Source: Sclerurus mexicanus (Eukaryota; Chordata; Aves; Passeriformes; Furnariidae). From it: a stretch of DNA of 64,000 nt. The translations under genes were made by a program, and so were the position numbers. Shown one piece after another: positions 62,301-64,000 of the stretch. The stretch is from the NCBI GenBank assembly GCA_013396755.1, contig VWZF01001856.1:1887902-1951901 (forward strand). The letters are read 5' to 3'. The notes beneath the pieces were generated by a model. The model was not told the DNA's origin, made no database searches, and saw only the letters and a program-made list of their open reading frames with translations. How positions within the stretch are numbered: the stretch's first letter is position 1; each line of letters begins with the position of its first letter.

Positions 62301-62469
62301 ACTGGTTGCAATTTATTGCTGTCGAGGAGGCTGATGGAAGAAATACCAATTTACAGGGACTGGGGCAGATAGCTGCCTGTACATAATTACCCATCAATAT
62401 AATCCACGTTGAAGTCAAGGGTCTCATATCTTCCAGCAATTGTCTTCCCATAAATCTGTATTAAATTTC
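11158..62469 (-). CDS. PKHD1: PKHD1 (fibrocystin/polyductin), 28 internal exons, partial gene
   Basis: Fibrocystin is a very large type I membrane protein of primary cilia and basal bodies in kidney tubule and bile-duct epithelium. The human gene is mutated in autosomal recessive polycystic kidney disease. Twenty-eight exons on the minus strand translate to segments collinear with human fibrocystin as I recall it: end of the first IPT/TIG domain, second IPT, PA14 (motif FFVAPQTNNYTFWLQADSQA), linker, long IPT array, and the pre-G8 segment. Exon lengths and phases chain correctly at all junctions except two (see 49614-49708 and 43777-43999). The paralogue PKHD1L1 is less likely, because residue-level identity follows PKHD1, as does the single outsize exon (human exon 32). 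Start, signal peptide, G8 and PbH1 domains, membrane segment and stop codon lie outside the window. The span is about 51 kb, more compact than in mammals as expected for a bird. Confidence 0.96.
12120..12195 (+). mobile_element. CR1-like 3' end
   Basis: Contains GGACTTGATGATCTTCGAGG and TCTTTTCCAACCTTATTGAT followed by a TTCCATCATG end. Confidence 0.75.
12305..12328. repeat. Homopolymer run of 24 C
   Basis: An uninterrupted run of 24 C on the plus strand; the PKHD1 pre-mRNA, made from the other direction, would carry 24 G. It is preceded by a CT-rich tract. Confidence 0.95.
12570..13130 (-). mobile_element. CR1 LINE, long copy (about 560 bp)
   Basis: Runs from GGAATGGTTTGGGTTGGAAA through CCCTCTCCAGCTCTCTTGGA and CCAGAGCTGGCACAGTGTTC to GAGAGTGGAGTAGAGAGGGA. 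Among the longest copies in the window; 5'-truncated within ORF2. Confidence 0.92.
14035..14197 (+). mobile_element. CR1 LINE fragment
   Basis: CCCAGAGAAGCTGTGGCTGC through GGAAGGTGTCCCTGCCCGTG to CCAACTCAAACCATTCTATC. Confidence 0.92.
15912..16228 (+). mobile_element. CR1 LINE fragment (about 320 bp)
   Basis: Begins TTCCAGTACCTAAAGGGGGC, contains GGACAAGGGGGAATGGCCTT and TTAGATATTAGGAAGAAATT, and ends CAATCCAAACCATTCTACG. Confidence 0.93.
16806..17075 (-). mobile_element. CR1 fragment, divergent subfamily
   Basis: GAATTACAGAATCCCAGAAT, GGGACCCACAAGGATCACTG, CTGGGGGAAGAACCTTTTTC. Ends about 105 bp from the donor of the 17182-17395 exon. Confidence 0.88.
17182..17395 (-). CDS. PKHD1: PKHD1 exon (human exon 34 equivalent)
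   Basis: Contains SLATLCGLTESSADCRE, RDTFIECDVQVTV and LSFLYVCGDSPPWW, matching human SLAFLCGLKREEDSC, THTYVQCDLTV-type and WPYLYICEESSQC segments. It ends GLFA followed by a split Ser codon. Acceptor TGTCTTTCCAG, donor GTTAGT. 214 nt, phase 1 to phase 2. Confidence 0.94.
17483..17565 (+). mobile_element. CR1 LINE 3' fragment
   Basis: GCAGGTGTCCCTGCCCATGC, GGAACTAGATGAACTTTAAG, then a CAAACTATTCCATGATTC end. Confidence 0.88.
18045..18250 (+). mobile_element. CR1 fragment, divergent subfamily
   Basis: AGGAAAAATTTCTTCATGGA, GGTGGTGGAGTCACCACCCC, GGTTGGACTGGATGACCTTG, GTCGTTTCCAACCTAAAT. Confidence 0.88.
20670..20830 (-). mobile_element. Possible degraded CR1
   Basis: AAGGTCATTGAGTCCAACCT resembles the CR1 3' end in reverse; the rest is too diverged to be sure. 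Confidence 0.5.
21680..21830 (-). mobile_element. CR1 fragment
   Basis: AATCAGGTTGGAAAATCCCT, CCCAGCACTGCCAAGCCCAC and CTAAACCATGTCCCCAAGTG mark a CR1 subfamily also seen at 37441 and 46440. Confidence 0.85.
23429..23488 (+). mobile_element. CR1 3' end, short
   Basis: GGAACTAGATGATCATGAAT followed by CCAACTCAAATCATTCATGA and TTCTATGA. Confidence 0.8.
23885..24080 (-). mobile_element. CR1 fragment, divergent subfamily
   Basis: GATTCACAGAATCATTTAGG, TTGGAAAAGACCTCCAAGAT, GAACACCTCCAGAGATGGGG: reverse of the subfamily at 18045. Confidence 0.85.
24502..24760 (-). mobile_element. CR1 fragment
   Basis: CACAGAATCATAGAATAAAC at the 3' end, GAACCATGTCATAAGGTACC, then TTTTTCCAATATCTAATATA and CTGCCCTGGTGTAACTCGAG. 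Confidence 0.85.
25036..25100 (-). mobile_element. CR1 3' end, short
   Basis: ATAGAGTCATGGAATCGTAA then GGTTGGAAAAGACCTCCAAG and ATCAAGTCCAACC. Confidence 0.8.
25244..25387 (-). CDS. PKHD1: PKHD1 exon (human exon 33 equivalent), last IPT
   Basis: Reads ALNGGAIYLQGTGFSPGKTL then VTVCGTSCEPLGEMTV and RCLVPRLH, matching human CLGGRLVHVFGAGFSPGNV and CGAPCRVLANATV. It follows a 166-bp intron, one of the shortest in the window. Acceptor CCCTTTCCAAG, donor GTCAGT. 144 nt, phase 1 to phase 1. Confidence 0.96.
25554..27167 (-). CDS. PKHD1: PKHD1 giant exon (human exon 32 equivalent), IPT array
   Basis: A single open 1,614-nt exon encoding 538 residues of tandem IPT/TIG repeats. Recurring openings are visible: GGTLLTISGMGFSQNPAM, SRGSICGGMLLTISGIAL and NFSANGGGLLTLAGSALKG, with CEVTLWNDTLIECQT and CSSITITGSTLQCSAPLLP as typical C-terminal halves. 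It ends GWASSNLTFTSQLMVTAA, matching human GWASSALVFTSRVIITA. Many N-x-S/T sequons suit an extracellular stalk. Acceptor TTTATTCCTAG, donor GTGAGT. Phase 1 at both ends. Human exon 32 is likewise the outlier exon of the gene. Confidence 0.98.
27248..27290 (+). mobile_element. CR1 3' end, short
   Basis: GATCTTTAAGGTCTCTTCCA and ACCCAAACCATTCCATGAT; only the terminal 40 bp, about 80 bp upstream of the acceptor of the giant exon. Confidence 0.82.
27690..27990 (-). mobile_element. CR1 LINE fragment
   Basis: CACAGAATGGTTTGGGTTAG, CCACTATCCCAGGTTTCTCC, GGGCAACCTGTGCCAGGGCC; tail diverges near 27900. Confidence 0.92.
29185..29252 (-). CDS. PKHD1: PKHD1 exon (human exon 31 equivalent)
   Basis: Reads TELLIHYLSEIFSVEPCCGS, matching human LHIQYLTEVFSIEPCCGS, the opening of an IPT repeat. 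Acceptor GTGTTTTGCAG, donor GTAAAC. 68 nt, phase 2 to phase 1. Confidence 0.97.
29437..29515 (-). mobile_element. CR1 LINE 3' fragment
   Basis: AATCACAGAATGGTTTGGGT then GGATCTTACAGATCATCTCA and a CCTGCCATAGGAAAGG end. Confidence 0.88.
30759..30954 (-). CDS. PKHD1: PKHD1 exon (human exon 30 equivalent), IPT
   Basis: Reads GEELQIGISQFATYQGSDVR then VNVTLPALAAGWYNVSVTIN, matching human GETLVIGVARL and LPPLPAGLHRISVSING. No ATG-initiated ORF marks it; it was located from phase. Acceptor TTTCCTCCGCAG, donor GTGTGT. 196 nt, phase 1 to phase 2. Confidence 0.95.
30955..33979. other. PKHD1 intron, 3.0 kb, with a solo LTR
   Basis: No exon; flanking phases join. Apart from the solo LTR at about 31489-32051 I recognise nothing repetitive. 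Short direct repeats (for example the ggagggaggga tract near 32480) are simple sequence. Confidence 0.85.
31489..32051 (+). mobile_element. Solo LTR of an avian endogenous retrovirus
   Basis: Begins TGCCATGGTTTAACCCCAGC, then has CCCACACAGTCACTCAGTCC, a GTGGGATGGG segment, GGGACAGCTGTCCTAGCTGT and a tail with CATACCAGCTACTATG. These are hallmarks of an abundant bird ERV LTR as I remember it. No viral internal genes flank it, so it is a solo LTR left by recombination. It has diverged; no clear target-site duplication is visible and the end points are approximate. Confidence 0.75.
33980..34115 (-). CDS. PKHD1: PKHD1 exon (human exon 29 equivalent)
   Basis: Contains VHVTLIYGYQSTT and SLNPTVVSLSRNTSGIAG, matching human SSLNPVIVTLSRNISNIAG; the second half opens a new IPT repeat. 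Acceptor CTCTTTCTAG, donor GTGAAA. 136 nt, phase 0 to phase 1. Confidence 0.96.
34645..34775 (-). CDS. PKHD1: PKHD1 exon (human exon 28 equivalent), IPT
   Basis: Reads LRVALRGTNLEGVNGVLFGS then NSTRIDCEVPSR, matching human [20 protein letters not shown] and NSSRIQCKVPPR. Acceptor GTTTTTTTTAG, donor GTAAGA. 131 nt, phase 1 to phase 0. Confidence 0.96.
37441..37665 (-). mobile_element. CR1 fragment
   Basis: ATAGAATCATGGGATCATTT, CCCAGCACTGCCAAGGCCAC, TTTTTGCTAATACCTGATCT. Confidence 0.87.
37871..38012 (-). mobile_element. CR1 fragment, divergent subfamily
   Basis: GCTAAGATGGAAGGGACCCA, CTGCACAGGACCATCCCCAA, CTTGAGCTCTGGCAGGCTTG. Close to the exon at 38113-38391. Confidence 0.87.
38113..38391 (-). 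CDS. PKHD1: PKHD1 exon (human exon 27 equivalent), IPT
   Basis: Encodes an IPT module: DDGPLATVVIRGGGFAEEEP, then TTCHVTALNQTAVVCQVERL, PVGIYQLTLLVRPYGFAL and VEPQLVVIEPP. It aligns with human CKVIFSNQTNVVCQ and PVGMHRILMLVRPSG. Acceptor ATATCTTCAG, donor GTAAGT. 279 nt, phase 1 to phase 1. A minus-strand CR1 (37871-38012) lies about 100 bp beyond the donor. Confidence 0.97.
38674..39105 (-). mobile_element. CR1 fragment, long copy (about 430 bp)
   Basis: ACAGAATAATTAAGGTTGGA, CACTTCCCTGGGCAGCCTGT, CCTAATATCCAGTCTAAACA, GAGTTGTAGGGAGCCATAGG. It fills much of the intron between the exons at 38113 and 39282. Confidence 0.88.
39282..39387 (-). CDS. PKHD1: PKHD1 exon (human exon 26 equivalent)
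   Basis: Reads VVVVVNDIPSNCSGSCSFQF then SQELTPIV, matching human VVVRVNDVPAHCPGSCSFQ. This is the tail of one module and the start of the next IPT repeat. Acceptor TCTGTCTCCAG, donor GTAATG. 106 nt, phase 0 to phase 1. Confidence 0.97.
40904..41026 (-). CDS. PKHD1: PKHD1 exon (human exon 25 equivalent)
   Basis: 41 codons containing [20 protein letters not shown], almost identical to human [20 protein letters not shown]. Acceptor GTTCTTTGCCAG, donor GTGAGT. Phase 0 at both ends. Confidence 0.98.
41994..42178 (-). CDS. PKHD1: PKHD1 exon (human exon 24 equivalent)
   Basis: Contains VSVHISSHHLRRLLKDN and CYERVWTLTW and GDLP, matching human VPVQISAHHLHQLL and CYEHVWTLSW. Acceptor TCTCTTTTGCAG. 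Phase and homology place the 3' end at AGT followed by GTACAG, a weak donor because the exon ends in T. 185 nt, phase 1 to phase 0. Confidence 0.95.
42366..42575 (-). mobile_element. CR1 LINE fragment
   Basis: AGAATCACAGTTTGTGTTGG, GTTGCCACATCCAATCTGAC, TCACCTCTCTGGACAGCCTG, TCTAATCTGAAG. Confidence 0.85.
43557..43720 (-). mobile_element. CR1 LINE fragment
   Basis: ATAGAGTCACAGAGTGGTTT, CCAGGTTGCTCAAAACCCTG, CCTGGCCTTGAACACTTCCA. It ends about 60 bp from the donor of the 43777 exon. Confidence 0.9.
43777..43999 (-). CDS. PKHD1: PKHD1 exon block equivalent to human exons 22 and 23, structure uncertain
   Basis: The lower part (43777-43931, 155 nt, acceptor ATCCCACAG) reads GEGSKEYGHLYVSTEDVRV and SSPPLGGTFHIHLAKRVIP. 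It matches human exon 23 (TSPPLGGHFRIQLPNTVIS) with about nine extra residues. Just above it, 43954-43999 follows another acceptor (CTCCCACAG) in the phase expected after the 46820 exon and reads MGVSVVGVPA, resembling human VESVSVVGSPP of exon 22. The two parts are separated by 22 nt starting GTGAAC and ending CCACAG. Direct read-through gives a stop (ATG TGA). The 155-nt part is certain; the upper part is a candidate. Donor at the low end is GTAAGA. Confidence 0.75.
44336..44404 (-). mobile_element. CR1 3' end, short
   Basis: GGAATCATTAAGGTTGGAAA then AGACCTCTAAGGTCCACCAC and CTATGTCCCCAAACACCAC. Confidence 0.82.
44430..45560 (-). pseudogene. Unidentified broken protein-like stretch, possible processed pseudogene
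   Basis: On the minus strand a series of protein-like segments follow one another in shifting frames, each ended by stops: MQSSFYLSFPNIRAAKAKSK (from 45376), LYSFVEYSRRLTLECC (near 45030), SAGSVYKKKIKRWTDHIISH (near 44905), REAENAEARNTEKRNQHMPY (near 44780), then a 70-codon run with FGFSKFVLKKQVVVETLNHV (near 44560). Charged, low-stop composition over about 1.1 kb inside an intron looks like decayed coding sequence rather than CR1. I do not recognise the parent. It may be a processed pseudogene, an old retroelement, or chance. Confidence 0.35.
46440..46585 (-). mobile_element. CR1 fragment
   Basis: CACAGAATCTTTTAGGTTGG, GCACTGCCAAGCCCAACACT, TAAATCCCTCCAGGGATGGT. Confidence 0.87.
46820..47004 (-). 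CDS. PKHD1: PKHD1 exon (human exon 21 equivalent)
   Basis: Contains WTFTCTDLWKRCVN and SSPVFVHQIDL and YLDEVIIADRAVT, matching human WQFDCTDLWETC, NSPVLVHQINL and YVDEIIIADTNVT. The acceptor GTGTCTTCCAG is not very pyrimidine-rich; the donor is GTAAAG. 185 nt, phase 2 to phase 1. Confidence 0.94.
47178..47362 (-). mobile_element. CR1 LINE fragment
   Basis: AATCACAGAATTGCTTGGGT, CCACTATCCCAGGTTGCTCC, GGGGCAGCCACAGCTTCTCT. Confidence 0.92.
48063..48193 (-). CDS. PKHD1: PKHD1 exon (human exon 20 equivalent)
   Basis: Starts VCFAHKGHMSNILHISVSYT, matching human [20 protein letters not shown], and carries N-glycosylation sequons (NVSS, NLTC, NATD). Acceptor AATTTTTGCAG, donor GTATGA. 131 nt, phase 0 to phase 2. 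Confidence 0.94.
48299..48570 (+). mobile_element. CR1 LINE fragment
   Basis: TTGTTCAGCCTGGAGCAGAA, TTAGATTGGATATTAGGAAG, GTTGCCCAGAGAAGCTGTGG; the 3' end is missing after GTTCAGGGCCAGGC. Confidence 0.9.
49003..49145 (-). CDS. PKHD1: PKHD1 exon (human exon 19 equivalent)
   Basis: Encodes IVSGTEPFCGRFSVHRPSQL and ends YDLTEYTH, matching human SGTEPFCGRFSLRQPRHLV and YRLDQYTH. Acceptor TCTCTGTCAG, donor GTAAGT. 143 nt, phase 1 to phase 0. Confidence 0.95.
49320..49425 (+). mobile_element. CR1 fragment, divergent subfamily
   Basis: TTGTCCTGTGCAGGGCCAGG then CCCTTATGGGTTCCTTCCAA: plus-strand copy of the subfamily at 8577. Confidence 0.8.
49614..49708 (-). CDS. PKHD1: PKHD1 exon (human exon 18 equivalent) with a one-base frame break
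   Basis: The start reads VQAAIEELL and the end reads SVLCETEPTSAKILLRDGFE; both match human (TTIEELL and AVKCKLEP..NILLRLGFE), but they lie in different frames. The exon is 95 nt where 94 is needed to join phase 0 upstream to phase 1 downstream. The extra base falls at a run of four A on the plus strand (49680-49683). Read straight through, translation stops within a few codons. Acceptor TTTTTAAG, donor GTAGTG. A second AG at 49696-49697 would give an 82-nt in-frame exon that loses the IEELL segment. Confidence 0.88.
50322..50411 (-). CDS. PKHD1: PKHD1 exon (human exon 17 equivalent)
   Basis: 30 codons containing LTVSGTGCFSISWNNT and IPTNATAFQ, matching human LNVSGRGNFFLTWDN and IPANATA. Acceptor GCTTGACAG, donor GTAGGT. 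Phase 0 at both ends. Confidence 0.94.
50968..51243 (-). CDS. PKHD1: PKHD1 exon (human exon 16 equivalent), PA14 end
   Basis: 92 whole codons finishing the PA14 domain. It contains YYLEALQHGKTPSNGMRVGV and [12 protein letters not shown], matching human [30 protein letters not shown], and ends LPEVQ. Acceptor TTCTCACACAG, donor GTCAGT. Phase 0 at both ends. A minus-strand CR1 begins about 25 bp upstream of the acceptor, so the branch-point region may be CR1-derived. Confidence 0.97.
51267..51485 (-). mobile_element. CR1 LINE fragment
   Basis: AGAGAATGGTTTGGGTTGAA, CCACTATCCCAGACTGCTCC, CCACCCTCACAGGGAAGATT. It ends about 25 bp before the acceptor of the 50968-51243 exon. Confidence 0.93.
51800..51938 (+). 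mobile_element. CR1 LINE fragment
   Basis: TGTGGCTGCCCCATCCCTGG through CCCTGCCCATGGCAGGGGGT to CAACCCAAACCCTTCTACG. It faces the copy at 51267, making an inverted pair 315 bp apart. Confidence 0.93.
52447..52561 (-). CDS. PKHD1: PKHD1 exon (human exon 15 equivalent), PA14 core
   Basis: Contains FFVAPQTNNYTFWLQADSQA followed by SLYFSLSQDPEHK, the PA14 core, nearly identical to human [20 protein letters not shown]. Acceptor TTTTGCTCAG, donor GTATTG. 115 nt, phase 2 to phase 0. Confidence 0.97.
53367..53502 (-). CDS. PKHD1: PKHD1 exon (human exon 14 equivalent), PA14 start
   Basis: Reads NRGLLFEVWDDAADLTEAGP then GYRWQFVPNASS, matching human NRGLLFEVGDA..GYRWQIVPNASS. It enters the PA14 domain, a beta-barrel ligand-binding fold. 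Acceptor ACTTTCTAG, donor GTACTC. 136 nt, phase 1 to phase 2. The end (AKKSF) diverges from human. Confidence 0.95.
54022..54470 (-). mobile_element. CR1 LINE, long copy
   Basis: CACAGAATGGTTTGGGTAGA, AGATCAGGTTGCTCAGAGGT, CTTTAGGCACTGGAAAGGGC, AGGCTGAACACCCCCAGCTC. About 135 bp from the exon at 54607. Confidence 0.9.
54607..54702 (-). CDS. PKHD1: PKHD1 exon (human exon 13 equivalent), IPT 2 end
   Basis: Reads VPCKVKHVSPQQIRCTTDPL, matching human IPCDIRHVSPRKIECTT. It contains the paired cysteines typical of the second half of an IPT domain. Acceptor CCTCCTGCCAG, donor GTACGG. 96 nt, phase 1 to phase 1. CR1 copies lie about 100 bp away on one side and 135 bp on the other. Confidence 0.95.
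54806..55365 (-). mobile_element. CR1 LINE, long copy (about 560 bp)
   Basis: AATAGAAAGGCTTGGGTTGG, CCAATATCCCAGGTTGCTGC, CCCTTTAGGCACTGGAAGGG and a distal GGTGGGGGTTCCCTAGAGTG. It occupies most of the 778-bp intron between the exons at 54607 and 55481. Confidence 0.93.
55481..55582 (-). CDS. PKHD1: PKHD1 exon (human exon 12 equivalent), IPT 2 start
   Basis: Reads EITSVFPAGGSLGGGTDLTV then VGDFFEEPVQVTAAG: a canonical IPT/TIG opening (hydrophobic-x-x-P-x-x-G-x-x-GG-T) aligned with human EILSVFPETGSLGG. Acceptor TTCCCTACAG, donor GTAAGA. 102 nt, phase 1 to phase 1. It lies just above a long CR1 that fills most of the next intron. Confidence 0.97.
55583..57687. other. PKHD1 intron, 2.1 kb
   Basis: Holds one minus CR1 (56727-56990) and an AT-rich TAATAATTATTATTTAATA-type tract at about 56296-56335. 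No coding signal. Confidence 0.85.
56727..56990 (-). mobile_element. CR1 LINE fragment
   Basis: AGTTGAAAGGGACCTTAGAG, CCCAATATCCCAGGTTGCTC, TGTAACATCCAGTCTAAATC, CCCTTGTCCTATCACT. Confidence 0.93.
57688..57758 (-). CDS. PKHD1: PKHD1 exon (human exon 11 equivalent)
   Basis: Encodes TVYKDSWLISAKQELFLYQM, matching human [20 protein letters not shown]. The acceptor is a CT-rich tract ending TTGCAG; the donor is GTATTA. 71 nt, phase 2 to phase 1. It links the first and second IPT domains. Confidence 0.96.
58080..58350 (-). mobile_element. CR1 LINE fragment
   Basis: AGAATCACAAAATGGTTTGG, CCTTGGACACTTCCAGGGAT, CTCAATATCCAACCCGAACC, CCATTCCCCCTTGTCC. Confidence 0.93.
58598..58637 (-). CDS. PKHD1: PKHD1 40-nt small exon (human exon 10 equivalent)
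   Basis: A 40-nt exon encoding SYNISFSVFNKG, matching human SQNVSFSVFNKG. Acceptor TCTCCTCCAG, donor GTGAGT. Phase 1 in, phase 2 out. It is too short for ordinary ORF calling and was found from the phase gap between its neighbours. Confidence 0.94.
59216..59280 (-). CDS. PKHD1: PKHD1 exon (human exon 9 equivalent)
   Basis: Reads YPIQAEDGLGTLQCRLEGNH, closely matching human YPIQEDHGLGTLQC.VEGDY, the end of the first IPT domain. Acceptor CTCTCCAG, donor GTTGGT. 65 nt, phase 2 to phase 1. Confidence 0.95.
60121..60192 (-). CDS. PKHD1: PKHD1 exon (human exon 8 equivalent)
   Basis: Reads PAILTAGDGWTSLCSFADRR, aligning with the human segment PVILEAQGDKW..PCSLINR. The acceptor is a strong polypyrimidine tract ending GCCCAG; the donor is GTCAGT. 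Phase 2 in and phase 2 out (72 nt), joining its neighbours without a break. Confidence 0.9.
60193..62390. other. PKHD1 intron, 2.2 kb, free of CR1
   Basis: No CR1 is recognisable here, unlike most introns of comparable size in the window. It is AT-rich with many TAATTA/TTAATTAG homeodomain-type cores (about 61460-61500, 62085-62230). No exon is needed or seen. It may contain conserved noncoding elements. Confidence 0.7.
62391..62469 (-). CDS. PKHD1: PKHD1 exon (human exon 7 equivalent), IPT 1
   Basis: Encodes an IPT strand containing LIQIYGKTIAGRYETLDF, matching human LIHVYG..ITGRLETFDF. Acceptor TTTAAACAG, donor GTAATT. It enters in phase 1 and leaves in phase 2 (79 nt). This is the most 5' coding exon I can find; the earlier exons with the signal peptide must lie above 64000. 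Confidence 0.93.
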
Positions 62470-64000
62470 CTGTTTAAAGGGAAATGGAAATTGAAGTGAG
62501 CCTTTTAAAAGCAGAGAACCTATTTGCAGATTTTGTGAGCTGAAGAAAAGGAATCCTTGGTCTTTATGAACTTTGCAGAGGTGCCTGCACTGATGGCTAC
62601 TCTCAGCTTCTACCATGGCTCAAGATGACTTTGCACTCAGTTCACTTTTTCCAAATCACATCTTTGTTTGCCACCAAAAAAGTCCATTCCCATTTTTTTT
62701 CAGATCTCCTGTAGTTGCACTGAGAAGACATTTTCCTCAACTCTTTTGTTGACTAAACCCCACATTCTAACCCAATTCCACTGTACAACCGCAGGAGACA
62801 ACCAAAATGACATCATTTGTGAAGATCTAAAAAACAAACTCAGCACATCGGTGTCCAGTTGAGTAACTCCCAACGCTCCACTGACCACACTGGGTGAGAG
62901 CCTCATTCAGACAGAGGTGTCTCGCATGAGTTGAGGCATCCTGTCAGACACCTTTAGGGTTAGATATTAGGAAGAAAGTCTTCCCTGTGAGGGTCAGGGG
63001 GGCCTGGCACAGGTTGCCCAGAGAAGCTGTGGCTGCCCCATCCCTGGAAGTGTCCAAGGCCAGGTTGGATGGGGCTTGGAGCAACCTGGGCTAGTGGAAG
63101 GTGTCCCTGCCCATGGCAGGGAGGAGGAACAAGATGATCTTTAAGCTTGTTTCCAACACAAACCATTTTGTGATTCTCTGATCCTATCCTCCCACTGTGG
63201 CTCCAGAAGGGAATGAATCTTCCTAGCCCTGTGTTTACCTGCTCCATGCAGGTCCTTCATGCTCCAAGGCGTTTCAAATAACACTACTCTCATGTTATTC
63301 ACTGACTACACTTGGAGGTTAAACATCCAGCTAACACACAGAAACCTCCATACAACCACCCCAAAGACAGGCATGAGAATTTAGATCTGAACTGCATCTG
63401 AAAATAATTGGAAATAAGGGATTGAGCTAGACTTAGGAGCATCTATGTGGTCTCATCATACAGATATCTCTCTGCACTCTTGAGAGACCAAAATGCTTTG
63501 ATTAGTCTTGACACTGGAAATTAACTTTTCCATTTTCTCTAAATAGACCTGCAAATACAAAAATAGTAGAACTGGAGGGGGAAAGTCTTTCATATACCAC
63601 TTAATTGCTCACACCAAAAACAGTTACTCTTCTCAGGTAACTTTAAAGTCTTTCCCAAAGCCCAATTAACCAAAAGGTCTGCATGGCATTACAATATCAG
63701 CTAATTCTTCTTAAAACTATTCCTAAAAAATAGGGTCTGAAGACCCAAGATTTGGGATGGAATAGATTTATCAATGTACTGAACAACATCACTCAGGCAG
63801 AGCTGGGCTGCAGGAACCAATTACCAAATAACCTGGTAATTGTTTGTTCCCTACTGTTGTACCCAGTGCTGCAGACTCTCCCCGTTGTACAAACCCCTTT
63901 TCCTGTCCACCATTAAGTTCTGGTGGTGCCTGTTTTATCCCCAGCAAGACAGACCCTTCATAAGGAGGAAGACAGCATGGAACACCAAATTATGGTTTAA
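62470..64000. other. PKHD1 intron upstream of the first exon seen
   Basis: Contains one plus CR1 (62958-63180). I looked for the preceding human-like exons (TPIVHQVYPPSG region and the signal peptide) and did not find them, so they should lie beyond the window. Confidence 0.75.
62958..63180 (+). mobile_element. CR1 LINE fragment
   Basis: GGGTTAGATATTAGGAAGAA, GCCTGGCACAGGTTGCCCAG, CTTCCAACACAAACCATTTTG-type end followed by GTGATTCTCTGA. Confidence 0.92.

Noticed and set aside
11158..62469. Assignment to the paralogue PKHD1L1
   Set aside because: Exon-by-exon peptides follow fibrocystin (PKHD1), as does the single outsize exon.
62470..64000. Search for the signal-peptide and early PKHD1 exons
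   Set aside because: Nothing resembling the human N-terminal segments was found.

Overview
The window is nuclear DNA from a bird. It carries about 38 recognisable pieces of CR1 LINE retrotransposon, almost all 5'-truncated, plus a solo LTR of a type common in birds. It also carries one large, compact vertebrate gene read on the minus strand. I see no bacterial genes, tRNA, rRNA, CRISPR array or second intact protein-coding gene.

The gene is PKHD1, encoding fibrocystin/polyductin, the giant single-pass receptor-like protein of primary cilia whose human form is mutated in autosomal recessive polycystic kidney disease. Twenty-eight exons were placed one by one from homology, splice sites and reading-frame phase. 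They run from 62469 down to 11158 and correspond, by my count, to human exons 7 to 35. Together they hold about 5.2 kb of coding sequence (about 1,730 residues), a little under half of the protein. They encode the end of the first IPT/TIG domain, a second IPT, the PA14 domain, a long linker, the large IPT array (including one 1,614-nt exon) and the segment just before the first G8 domain. The signal-peptide exons lie above 64000. The G8 repeats, PbH1 region, transmembrane segment and tail lie below 1.

Layout. 62470-64000 is intron with one CR1. 46.8-62.5 kb is a dense run of 15 small exons. 38.1-44.0 kb holds five exons. 25.2-34.8 kb holds six exons including the giant one. 17.4 and 11.2 kb each hold one exon in long introns. 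1-11157 is intron only.

Most exons join in perfect phase. Two places do not. The exon at 49614-49708 has one base too many in a short homopolymer. At 43777-43999 two segments resembling adjacent human exons are separated by only 22 bases that begin with GT and end with AG. Both need reads or RNA to decide between assembly error, real frameshift and alternative splicing. A third unexplained item is a broken protein-like stretch at about 44430-45560, inside one intron, which I could not identify.
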